Assembly: GCA_002328585.1 (NCBI GenBank)
Contig: DCUV01000032.1
Span: forward strand, 50,478 to 55,579
Reading direction: 5' to 3'
From: Spirochaetia bacterium UBA2205
GTDB taxonomy: Bacteria; Spirochaetota; UBA4802; UB4802
DNA length: 5,102 nucleotides
The notes beneath the pieces were generated by a model. The model was not told the DNA's origin and made no database searches. It saw nothing but the letters and a program-made list of their open reading frames with translations. Positions 1 through 5,102 of this stretch are shown here, in pieces. The position numbers and the translations under genes are program-made. Each line of letters starts with the position of its first letter. Positions within the stretch are counted from its first letter, which is position 1.

Positions 1-329
1 CCGATGAAGAAACACCAATCAATGAAGACGTCTATGCAAAATTATCACTTTTTAAAGAGATACTACATGCAAACAGTTTTATTGTTAAAACCGGTATATG
101 GCTTGGATATTACCATAATGCCTACCTTGACAGAGACGGTTTCAGTGATGCGGGAATAACATTGAGCACATCCTATGATTATAATGATGTTGTATTTTTT
201 TCAGCAGTAAACTATGCCCGTACACTTTCAGAAGATTTTTATATTGAATACGATGCAGATGCAAATGGTCATGCCAGTAGATTAAAAAACCACTTCTGGG
301 TTGATATTGGCATCAGCAGCAAATTGTAA
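1..329 (+). CDS. C-terminal fragment of a probable outer-membrane beta-barrel protein (5' end outside window)
   Basis: An open frame enters from the left edge (first full codon at base 3) and ends at TAA 327-329, giving 108 residues. I do not recognise the family. The fragment is rich in alternating polar/hydrophobic stretches with many Tyr, Phe and Trp (for example SFIVKTGIWLGYYHNAY and DVVFFSAVNYA), separated by short Asp/Asn-rich turns. The last stretch, HFWVDIGISSKL, resembles a closing beta-strand. This pattern fits the end of an outer-membrane barrel or another surface beta-sheet protein. The final residue is Leu rather than the Phe usual in barrel insertion signals, so the barrel call is inference. 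A hairpin 31 bases after the stop probably ends its transcript. No start, signal peptide or N-terminal domain can be judged. Confidence 0.6.
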   Translation, partial: DEETPINEDVYAKLSLFKEILHANSFIVKTGIWLGYYHNAYLDRDGFSDAGITLSTSYDYNDVVFFSAVNYARTLSEDFYIEYDADANGHASRLKNHFWVDIGISSKL

Positions 330-360
330 TAGCATAACCAACATCACTATGCCATCTTTT

Positions 361-391
361 AAAGCAGCGATGCTACAACCAGCGCTGCTTT
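361..391 (+). terminator. Putative intrinsic terminator after the upstream partial gene
   Basis: A perfect 9-bp inverted repeat, AAAGCAGCG (361-369) and CGCTGCTTT (383-391), encloses a 13-base loop. Two U-G wobble pairs could extend it outward (359-360 with 392-393). It lies just after the stop at 329, and a moderately T-rich stretch (TTTGGTTTATT) follows. The T tract is interrupted by GG, so termination may be weak or leaky into the acyltransferase gene. A second small repeat, TGGTT/AACCA (391-395 and 400-404), abuts it. Confidence 0.55.
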
Positions 392-417
392 GGTTTATTA
401 ACCATAGAAAAAAACTC

Positions 418-445
418 TTGACGATGAATCAAATTTGAATAGGGT
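418..445 (+). promoter_or_regulatory. Weak candidate promoter for the acyltransferase/glycosyltransferase pair
   Basis: TTGACG at 418-423 matches five of six bases of the sigma-70 -35 element. The best hexamer at usable spacing is TAGGGT at 440-445 (16-base spacer), which matches only three of six bases of TATAAT. It lies between the hairpin at 361-391 and the gene start at 475, where a promoter is expected. The -10 is poor, so the pair may instead rely on read-through from the left or on another sigma factor. Confidence 0.25.
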
Positions 446-463
446 GCACATAGCTTACCAGAA

Positions 464-468
464 AAGGA
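464..468 (+). promoter_or_regulatory. Ribosome binding site of the acyltransferase gene
   Basis: AAGGA sits six bases before ATG 475, a good Shine-Dalgarno position. It supports this ATG over later in-frame ATGs. Confidence 0.7.
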
Positions 469-474
469 CATACT

Positions 475-1110
475 ATGGACAATTATCTTAAAGTTTCAGT
501 ATTGAAACGATTTATTTTTACTATAAAGACCCGTTTGTACTGGAAACTATCGTACCGCAAAAAATTTGCATCCATTGCGGGCAATCCTGTGATCTGGGGA
601 TTATGGAATATTGATATATATGGACCAAACATTCATCTGGGAAAAAATGTTGTCTTTCTTGCGGCTAACGGCAGCAAAACCGCCCTTACCACCGTACAAT
701 TAGCAGGGCATGAAGGGCGCATCGATATAGGCAACAATGTTCTTATTATGAATGGTGTTCGTATAAGCAGTGCGTCCCATGTCAGGATAGGCGATGATTG
801 CATGCTTGCCAATTTTTGTTACCTTACCGATGCTGACTGGCACGATATTCATGACCGTACCAATCCTGTTGGCAAAACAGCCCCCATCATTTTAGACAAT
901 GGCGTCTGGATTGGCGATTCTGCTATAATCTGTAAGGGCGTGAGGATTGGACAAAATTCAGTAGTGGGGGCTGGTGCAGTGGTAACCAGAGATGTGCCTC
1001 CCAATGTGGTGGTAGCAGGCAACCCTGCCCGTATTGTAAAAGAGATTGATCCTGAAAAGGTAATAACGCACAGTACACTATATAAAAAAGTTGGAACGCC
1101 ACGCCTATGA
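475..1110 (+). CDS. Hexapeptide-repeat (left-handed beta-helix) O-acyltransferase
   Basis: This 211-residue protein belongs to the maltose/galactoside-acetyltransferase (WbbJ-like) group, which moves an acyl group, usually acetyl from acetyl-CoA, onto a sugar hydroxyl. After a basic N-terminal stretch (about 1-35), residues 50-190 show imperfect hexapeptide repeats: IHLGKN, IDIGNN, VRIGDD, VWIGDS, VRIGQN, VVGAGAVV. The segment ends with the family hallmark VVVAGNPARIV (178-188). The loop with Asp121-Trp-His123-Asp and His126 lies where the catalytic His is found in this family; His123 is the likeliest general base. No signal peptide is seen, so it should be cytosolic. Its stop overlaps the next gene's start by ATGA, implying translational coupling with the GT4 enzyme. 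Together they suggest acylation of a sugar in surface polysaccharide, LPS or glycolipid. Donor and acceptor are unknown; serine acetyltransferase is less likely because its N-terminal domain is absent. Confidence 0.88.
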   Translation: MDNYLKVSVLKRFIFTIKTRLYWKLSYRKKFASIAGNPVIWGLWNIDIYGPNIHLGKNVVFLAANGSKTALTTVQLAGHEGRIDIGNNVLIMNGVRISSASHVRIGDDCMLANFCYLTDADWHDIHDRTNPVGKTAPIILDNGVWIGDSAIICKGVRIGQNSVVGAGAVVTRDVPPNVVVAGNPARIVKEIDPEKVITHSTLYKKVGTPRL

Positions 1111-2342
1111 GGATATGCCTTTTATGCTACCGAGCTAATCCTTACTGCGGAGGGCAGGGAATATACCTTAAATATGTAGCCGAAGCGCTATCACGCCAGG
1201 GACATAAGGTGCATGCTATAGTGGGCCCACCCTATCCTCAGCCTATGGACAATGTAACAGTCCATTACATCGACAATAATCAATACTATATTAAAAAAGG
1301 ATTTGAGATCATCTCCCGCAACAGCCCGTTTGATATATTTCATCCCATCAACAGTTATGAATGCATACATTCACGATTTGGTGCCTTCCCTGAGATCAGC
1401 AGCTTCAGCTATAGGGCTTTCTTTGCTGTGCGCAAACTTCACAAACAATTTCAGTTTGATATCATCCATGACAATCAGTGTATTGGCTATGGACTCCTTT
1501 TCATGAAGGCATTGGGCATCCCTGTGATAGCAACCATACATCACCCGTTAACCATTGATTTAGAAAATGTTCTTGAACGCGGGTCATCGTTTAAAAACAA
1601 GATAAAAGGTGTGATGTTTTATCCTGTTCTCATGCAGCAGATTGTATCAAAACGGCTTGATCATATTATAACCGTTTCAGAGGATTCAAAACGCAGGATT
1701 GCCTCTGATTTTGGAGTACCACTGCATAAGCAGTCGGTAGTGTACAATGGACTGGATATTGCAATTTTCAAGCCTTTACCGCACATAAAAAAGAAAGCAA
1801 ACAAAATACTTTTTGTTGGCAATGTAGAAGATGGCAAAAAAGGCTTTGTGTATCTGCTCAAGGCTCTGACCCTCTTAAAAACCAATGTAACATTAACCGT
1901 TATTGATGGTGGCGCACCACATCGGCGTATTACCCAGGCGCTGGTGGATACATTGGGCATACGCGATACCATAGAATTTGCAGGAACAACATCAACACAA
2001 CAGCTTGTGGAGCATTACAATGAATCGGCGATAACTGTTGTGCCATCAGTTTATGAAGGATTTGGCTTCCCGGCTGCAGAAGCAATGGCATGTGGAACAC
2101 CGGTTATTGCAAGTGACGGTGGCGCACTCAGGGAGGTTGTCGGTGATGCCGGTATAGTAGTCCCTTCACGCGATGAGGTTAGTTTAGCCAATGCAATAGA
2201 CAACCTTCTGGGCAACACAAAGCTTCGTCAGGAACTATCGCACAAAGGGATTGAACGAGTAAAAACACATTTTAACTGGGATAGCGCTTCCTCAAAAATG
2301 GTTGCTCTATACAAACAGGTTATTGCTACCCATCAGCGATAA
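1107..2342 (+). CDS. GT4-family (GT-B fold) glycosyltransferase
   Basis: A complete 411-residue retaining glycosyltransferase of the typical GT-B length. The N-terminal Rossmann-like acceptor domain opens with MRICLLCYRANPYCGGQGIY; the Gly-rich loop at 15-18 is followed by the usual helix LKYVAEALSRQGHKVH. IATIHHP (141-147), ITVSEDSKRRI (188-198) and VVYNGLD (211-217) are typical GT4 landmarks. The donor-binding half begins near 232 (NKILFVGNVEDGKKG). It carries VPSVYEGFGFPAAEAMACG (312-330), with the EX7E pair Glu317/Glu325 that contacts the sugar-nucleotide, then GTPVIASDGGALREVVGDAG. No signal peptide or membrane span is evident, so a cytosolic or membrane-associated enzyme is expected. 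Its ATG overlaps the acyltransferase stop (ATGA), and GGAA ten bases upstream is a weak ribosome site, consistent with coupling. Likely role: adding a hexose or similar sugar during surface glycan synthesis. The donor sugar cannot be deduced. Its last 10 bases overlap the convergent lipoprotein gene. Confidence 0.93.
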   Translation: MRICLLCYRANPYCGGQGIYLKYVAEALSRQGHKVHAIVGPPYPQPMDNVTVHYIDNNQYYIKKGFEIISRNSPFDIFHPINSYECIHSRFGAFPEISSFSYRAFFAVRKLHKQFQFDIIHDNQCIGYGLLFMKALGIPVIATIHHPLTIDLENVLERGSSFKNKIKGVMFYPVLMQQIVSKRLDHIITVSEDSKRRIASDFGVPLHKQSVVYNGLDIAIFKPLPHIKKKANKILFVGNVEDGKKGFVYLLKALTLLKTNVTLTVIDGGAPHRRITQALVDTLGIRDTIEFAGTTSTQQLVEHYNESAITVVPSVYEGFGFPAAEAMACGTPVIASDGGALREVVGDAGIVVPSRDEVSLANAIDNLLGNTKLRQELSHKGIERVKTHFNWDSASSKMVALYKQVIATHQR

Positions 2343-3121
2343 TCGACTATCTTTGTATTTTTGGGCAATTTTAGATCAGTAATATCATCAGGGATGGGAT
2401 CATTAATGGAATATTTCTGCATGGTAATCTCGAAAGCAGTTTTTGACTGTACATCAACAAGCCGTAACCCTTTATACGAAAAAAAAGTATTGGTGACAGT
2501 TGGTTTTATAAAATAAATTTCATAGCGTTTACTATTTTCCTTTGAAACAAACATAATTTTATCGGGGGCATTTTCTTTCATGGATATCGTTTGATGCATC
2601 CGGTCATTTTCCAGCAGTATAAAACTTTCACCATTGCTCTGTTTTATTGCTTTCGCAGAATTATAATTTTTAATGATTGGGATTCTACCAGTTAAAAAAT
2701 CATCAATGAGTTCAACATCAATGTCAAAAGGCAAAAACGAAGAAACAGGGAAGCGTGTAAAATTAAATACCAGCACAGTATTCCCAATAGGCTGATATAT
2801 ATACAGGGTATCATTGTCCCGCACCACAACACTGATCTGACTGCCAAACACCGAATCAACAATGGTCATCTTTCCTTTTTTTGCATCAACATTGTATTGC
2901 AGTTTTGCTGAGGCTTTAAAGCTGTTTTTTGCAAAAGCTTCTATTCTGAAAGCACCATTGATGGAATGGGGCATCGTGGTATTTATTTTTATAATCTCTT
3001 CTAAAAGCGGGGTAACATCAGTATCACTTTTCTCCGGGGGGCTTACCTGAGTAGATTTACAACCAGGGTATACCAGCACATAGAGTACCATGATTATTGT
3101 CATTAAAAATCTGTTATTCAT
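2333..3121 (-). CDS. LolB/DUF4292-like outer-membrane lipoprotein
   Basis: A secreted lipoprotein of 262 residues from ATG 3121 (273 if the GTG at 3154 is used). Starting MNNRFLMTIIMVLYVLVYPGC, it has a short charged n-region, a hydrophobic core and a lipobox-like end with Cys21. Tyr at -3 and Pro at -2 make the lipobox loose. The body is beta-rich with one short helix (VELIDDFLTGRIPI), matching the LolA/LolB half-barrel layout. FGSQISVVVRDNDTLYIY and the C-terminal IPDDITDLKLPKNTKIVD resemble DUF4292 and LolB-type proteins, whose last strand often reads F-x-L-x-x-P. Similarity is by pattern only. LolB receives lipoproteins from LolA and inserts them into the outer membrane; DUF4292 members have no settled function. 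It directly follows the TPR lipoprotein gene, an arrangement recurring in diderm bacteria, so the two probably act together in the envelope. Four in-frame starts (3154 GTG; 3139, 3130 and 3121 ATG) are possible. I prefer 3121 for its signal peptide and upstream AAAGG. Confidence 0.72.
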   Translation of the reverse strand: MNNRFLMTIIMVLYVLVYPGCKSTQVSPPEKSDTDVTPLLEEIIKINTTMPHSINGAFRIEAFAKNSFKASAKLQYNVDAKKGKMTIVDSVFGSQISVVVRDNDTLYIYQPIGNTVLVFNFTRFPVSSFLPFDIDVELIDDFLTGRIPIIKNYNSAKAIKQSNGESFILLENDRMHQTISMKENAPDKIMFVSKENSKRYEIYFIKPTVTNTFFSYKGLRLVDVQSKTAFEITMQKYSINDPIPDDITDLKLPKNTKIVDYR

Positions 3122-3131
3122 TGTTCCCATA

Positions 3132-3136
3132 CCTTT
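3132..3136 (-). promoter_or_regulatory. Ribosome binding site favouring ATG 3121 of the LolB-like gene
   Basis: AAAGG on the minus strand lies ten bases before ATG 3121. Aligned to the full anti-Shine-Dalgarno this spacing is acceptable. The same motif is only one base from ATG 3130, which is too close, and the GTG at 3154 and ATG at 3139 have no purine-rich site. Translational coupling from the TPR stop (TAG 3156-3154) could still allow the GTG start. Confidence 0.4.
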
Positions 3137-3153
3137 CATTGTAACTATTTTCA

Positions 3154-4998
3154 CTATTGAGCATTAATCTTTTTTTGTATATCTGACTTTGGGTCAAGCG
3201 CATAGGCTTTATTCCAGTATTCCAACGCTTTATCATGAAGCTGCACCGCTTTGTATGCGTCACCAATATGCTCATATACCACTGCATCAGTATACCCTTC
3301 CATTTCCAGCTCTACTGATGCTTCTATGAGTATTGGCAATGCATCGTTGTATTTTCCCATTTTGAAGTACACCCACCCTAACGAATCTAAATAAGCCCCA
3401 TTAGTAGGTTCATTTTCCAGAGCAGTATTAATAAGTACAAAAGATTCTTCTAATTTCATATTATTATCAGCATACAAATACCCCAGATAGTTGCATATCC
3501 TGGCACTTTTCATATCATTGTTATATGCCTCCTGCAACACACTGATGGTGTCATGTATCTTTTTTTGCTTGTCCAGAGCTGATGCTAAATAAAAATAATA
3601 CGGTTCAGCCCTCTTAATTTTTAGTGCTTTACGAAACATATCCTCGGCATTGGCATAATCAGACTTTTGTAATAAGGCAAGCCCCTTGAAAAAGTAAGCG
3701 TCAGGATTAGCATGATCAAGGGAGGTAGCCATATTGAAATATTCAAATGCTTTAGTGTAATCCTTGAGCAACGTATATATATAACCTATCCTTATCATGA
3801 TATCGTTATTTTTTTTCAATGTATATGCCATGGTATAGTAATAAATAGCTAATTGAAACTGGTCTGTATCTTCATAGATTTGCCCCAGATACACATAAGC
3901 ATCATGTATTGCAGCATCGCTATGCAACGCATTGACAAACATGGAAATGGCTGCATCATAATGGTGTTTTTGATATAACAACACACCAGCAGTGTAATAA
4001 TTTGTAGCGGCAGTACTACTATCATTGTTTCGCATTGCAATACGGGCAAGAGCCATATAAGGCATATCAAGTGAACTGTTCATTCTTCTGAGTTTTTGTG
4101 CAAGCTCTAAGGCTTTATCATCATTATGAAGCATCTCGGTATACATCATCTTTGCAAGAGTACCCTCAGAGCTTTTATGATTGATAGCCTTACGTAGTAC
4201 TGGCAGTGCCTTCATATCTTCATAAATATAATAGATGCGGCCTACATGCAGTATTGCTTTTATATCATTGGGATACCGCTCAAGATATTGCGACAGGTAC
4301 ACAGTAGCCTGTTTTATATCACCTTTCTCTAAATTTAATAATCCCAGAATATACAGCATGGAGTAATTGTCTGGATTTTCATTATATGCCTTCAAAAAAA
4401 GCTGATATGCTTTTTTGTATTCACTAAAACCATAATAGATATGTCCTAAAAAATAATATGATTGTTCTTTGTAATATGATTCAATTGTTTCATATTGACT
4501 TTGTTCAATTATCTTTAAAAAATGGTAGCGTGCTTTTAAATTTTGTTTAGTTTGCGAATAATAAACACTTGCAAGGTTAAAACGTATTCGGTATAGTTGC
4601 GGTCTTTTTATTAATAGCTTTTCCAGTACCTGGGTTGCATCCGCGACCTGATTCAGATTCATATATACCGAATACTGTAATATATATGGTTTATCCAAGC
4701 TATCATTGGCGGTAATTGCTTTATCAGCATACTCAATTGCTTTTTCATAATTATACTGATAAAAATAGCATTCCGCCATCTGGTAATAGATTGAATCGCG
4801 TTGTTCGGTATTTTCCGAAGCTTTCGTAAGCAAAGCGATAGCTTCTGTATATTTTTTTTCATTTTTTAAAAGCAGTGCCTTGCTGTATAACTCAAGCGCA
4901 GTTTCTTTATAGTGGATATTGTCCTTCTTTGTTTCAGAGGTCGGTAATGATGAACATGATATGACAATAAGCAATAATGCCGAAAGGATTTTTTTCAT
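3154..4998 (-). CDS. Large TPR-repeat lipoprotein partnered with a LolB-like gene
   Basis: A complete 614-residue exported repeat protein. MKKILSALLLIVISCSS is a lipoprotein signal peptide with lipobox VISC and Cys15, so the mature protein should be lipid-anchored and face the periplasm. Residues 30-605 are almost entirely 34-residue tetratricopeptide units, roughly 14-16 by spacing. Clear ones lie near 70-100 (YYQMAECYFYQYNYEKAIEY), 182-212, 366-396, 435-462 and 533-600. TPR arrays form a superhelix that binds partner proteins, so this is probably a scaffold or assembly factor, not an enzyme. The C-terminal set NYLGYLYAD (503-511), AYLDSLGWVYF (535-545), YEHIGDAY (575-582) and Trp595 is the pattern I know from TPR proteins beside lolB in Proteobacteria and other diderms. 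It is first in a two-gene operon; its TAG shares one base with the GTG of the LolB-like frame. AGGAA eight bases upstream supports the ATG at 4998. Partners are unknown. Confidence 0.88.
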   Translation of the reverse strand: MKKILSALLLIVISCSSLPTSETKKDNIHYKETALELYSKALLLKNEKKYTEAIALLTKASENTEQRDSIYYQMAECYFYQYNYEKAIEYADKAITANDSLDKPYILQYSVYMNLNQVADATQVLEKLLIKRPQLYRIRFNLASVYYSQTKQNLKARYHFLKIIEQSQYETIESYYKEQSYYFLGHIYYGFSEYKKAYQLFLKAYNENPDNYSMLYILGLLNLEKGDIKQATVYLSQYLERYPNDIKAILHVGRIYYIYEDMKALPVLRKAINHKSSEGTLAKMMYTEMLHNDDKALELAQKLRRMNSSLDMPYMALARIAMRNNDSSTAATNYYTAGVLLYQKHHYDAAISMFVNALHSDAAIHDAYVYLGQIYEDTDQFQLAIYYYTMAYTLKKNNDIMIRIGYIYTLLKDYTKAFEYFNMATSLDHANPDAYFFKGLALLQKSDYANAEDMFRKALKIKRAEPYYFYLASALDKQKKIHDTISVLQEAYNNDMKSARICNYLGYLYADNNMKLEESFVLINTALENEPTNGAYLDSLGWVYFKMGKYNDALPILIEASVELEMEGYTDAVVYEHIGDAYKAVQLHDKALEYWNKAYALDPKSDIQKKINAQ

Positions 4999-5006
4999 GG
5001 TGTTGA

Positions 5007-5011
5007 TTCCT
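5007..5011 (-). promoter_or_regulatory. Ribosome binding site of the TPR lipoprotein gene
   Basis: AGGAA on the minus strand ends eight bases before ATG 4998. This is a standard spacing, and with the lipoprotein signal that follows it fixes the start. Confidence 0.65.
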
Positions 5012-5033
5012 GCCTTACATAAATCAATAAACT

Positions 5034-5059
5034 GTATACTACGATACCGTACAATATAC
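5034..5059 (-). repeat. Imperfect inverted repeat over the -10/start region of the TPR operon
   Basis: On the minus strand the outer arms are GTATA and TATAC, and the inner arms TACG and CGTA around GTAT, with a small asymmetric bulge (TTG against G). The repeat spans the -10 hexamer and the expected transcription start, where an operator would act. It could equally be chance in AT-rich DNA. Confidence 0.35.
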
Positions 5060-5080
5060 TGCGTTGATGGTTAGTGTCAA
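5053..5080 (-). promoter_or_regulatory. Sigma-70-type promoter of the TPR/LolB-like operon
   Basis: On the minus strand a perfect -35 TTGACA (5080-5075) is followed after 16 bases by TATATT (5058-5053), five of six matches to TATAAT. Transcription should start near 5046, giving a leader of about 48 bases before ATG 4998. No other promoter this good was seen for the minus-strand genes, so this one probably drives both. An imperfect inverted repeat overlaps the -10 and the start region. Confidence 0.7.
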
Positions 5081-5102
5081 ATATAAAACTTGCAAATATT
5101 GT

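Noticed and set aside
391..404. Small palindrome TGGTT-TATT-AACCA as an independent regulatory site or operator
   Set aside because: Only five pairs, it shares its first base with the terminator stem and is AT-rich; chance is sufficient to explain it.
1661..1972. 103-residue open frame on the minus strand inside the glycosyltransferase
   Set aside because: It lies entirely antisense to a well-conserved GT4 coding region, has no recognisable domain, and looks like a shadow frame.
2862..3050. 62-residue plus-strand open frame opposite the LolB-like gene
   Set aside because: It is antisense to a supported coding gene; its hydrophobic character mirrors the beta-rich protein on the other strand.
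3849..4070. 73-residue same-strand open frame inside the TPR gene
   Set aside because: It is out of frame with intact TPR units, has an odd Met/Cys-rich composition and has no ribosome site of note.
4659..4862. 67-residue open frame on the minus strand, starting at an 8-A run in the TPR gene, as a possible frameshift product
   Set aside because: The TPR frame stays open and repeat-rich through the A8 run (codons Glu47-Lys48-Lys49) at 4852-4859. There is no sign of a real frameshift, and the alternative product has no TPR character. Slippage there is possible but unsupported.
3154..4998. DNA-level tandem repeats within the TPR gene
   Set aside because: The repeat units are visible only at the protein level; the nucleotide sequences have diverged and no exact tandem copies were seen.

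Overview
The window carries four genes and the tail of a fifth, from a diderm (outer-membrane) bacterium of moderate to low GC. Two lipoprotein signal peptides, a probable outer-membrane barrel fragment and surface-glycan enzymes support a Gram-negative envelope. Shine-Dalgarno-like sites argue against a typical Bacteroidota member. The loose lipobox of one lipoprotein would suit a spirochaete-like or other deep-branching lineage, but this is inference; nothing here fixes the taxon.

Layout. Bases 1-329 (+) hold the last 108 codons of a beta-rich, probably outer-membrane protein, followed by a hairpin that looks like its terminator (361-391). A plus-strand pair follows: a left-handed beta-helix (hexapeptide) O-acyltransferase (475-1110), overlapping by ATGA a GT4-family glycosyltransferase (1107-2342). 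The rest is a minus-strand operon read right to left: a consensus-like sigma-70 promoter (5053-5080), a 614-residue TPR lipoprotein (3154-4998), then a LolB/DUF4292-like lipoprotein (2333-3121, or from a GTG at 3154). The two units converge and their coding ends overlap by 10 bp.

How the genes may work together. The acyltransferase and glycosyltransferase look like a small module that adds and acylates a sugar on a surface polysaccharide, LPS or glycolipid; acceptor and donor cannot be read from sequence. The minus-strand pair resembles the recurrent arrangement of a large TPR protein next to a LolA/LolB-fold lipoprotein in diderm bacteria. The TPR protein has the C-terminal signature (NYLGY, LDSLGW, HIGDAY and a late Trp) that I associate with TPR genes beside lolB. 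A role in lipoprotein or outer-membrane assembly is the best hypothesis. No RNA genes, CRISPR arrays, insertion sequences or phage genes were seen. I see no clearly novel system; the TPR/LolB-like pair is the item most worth following up.
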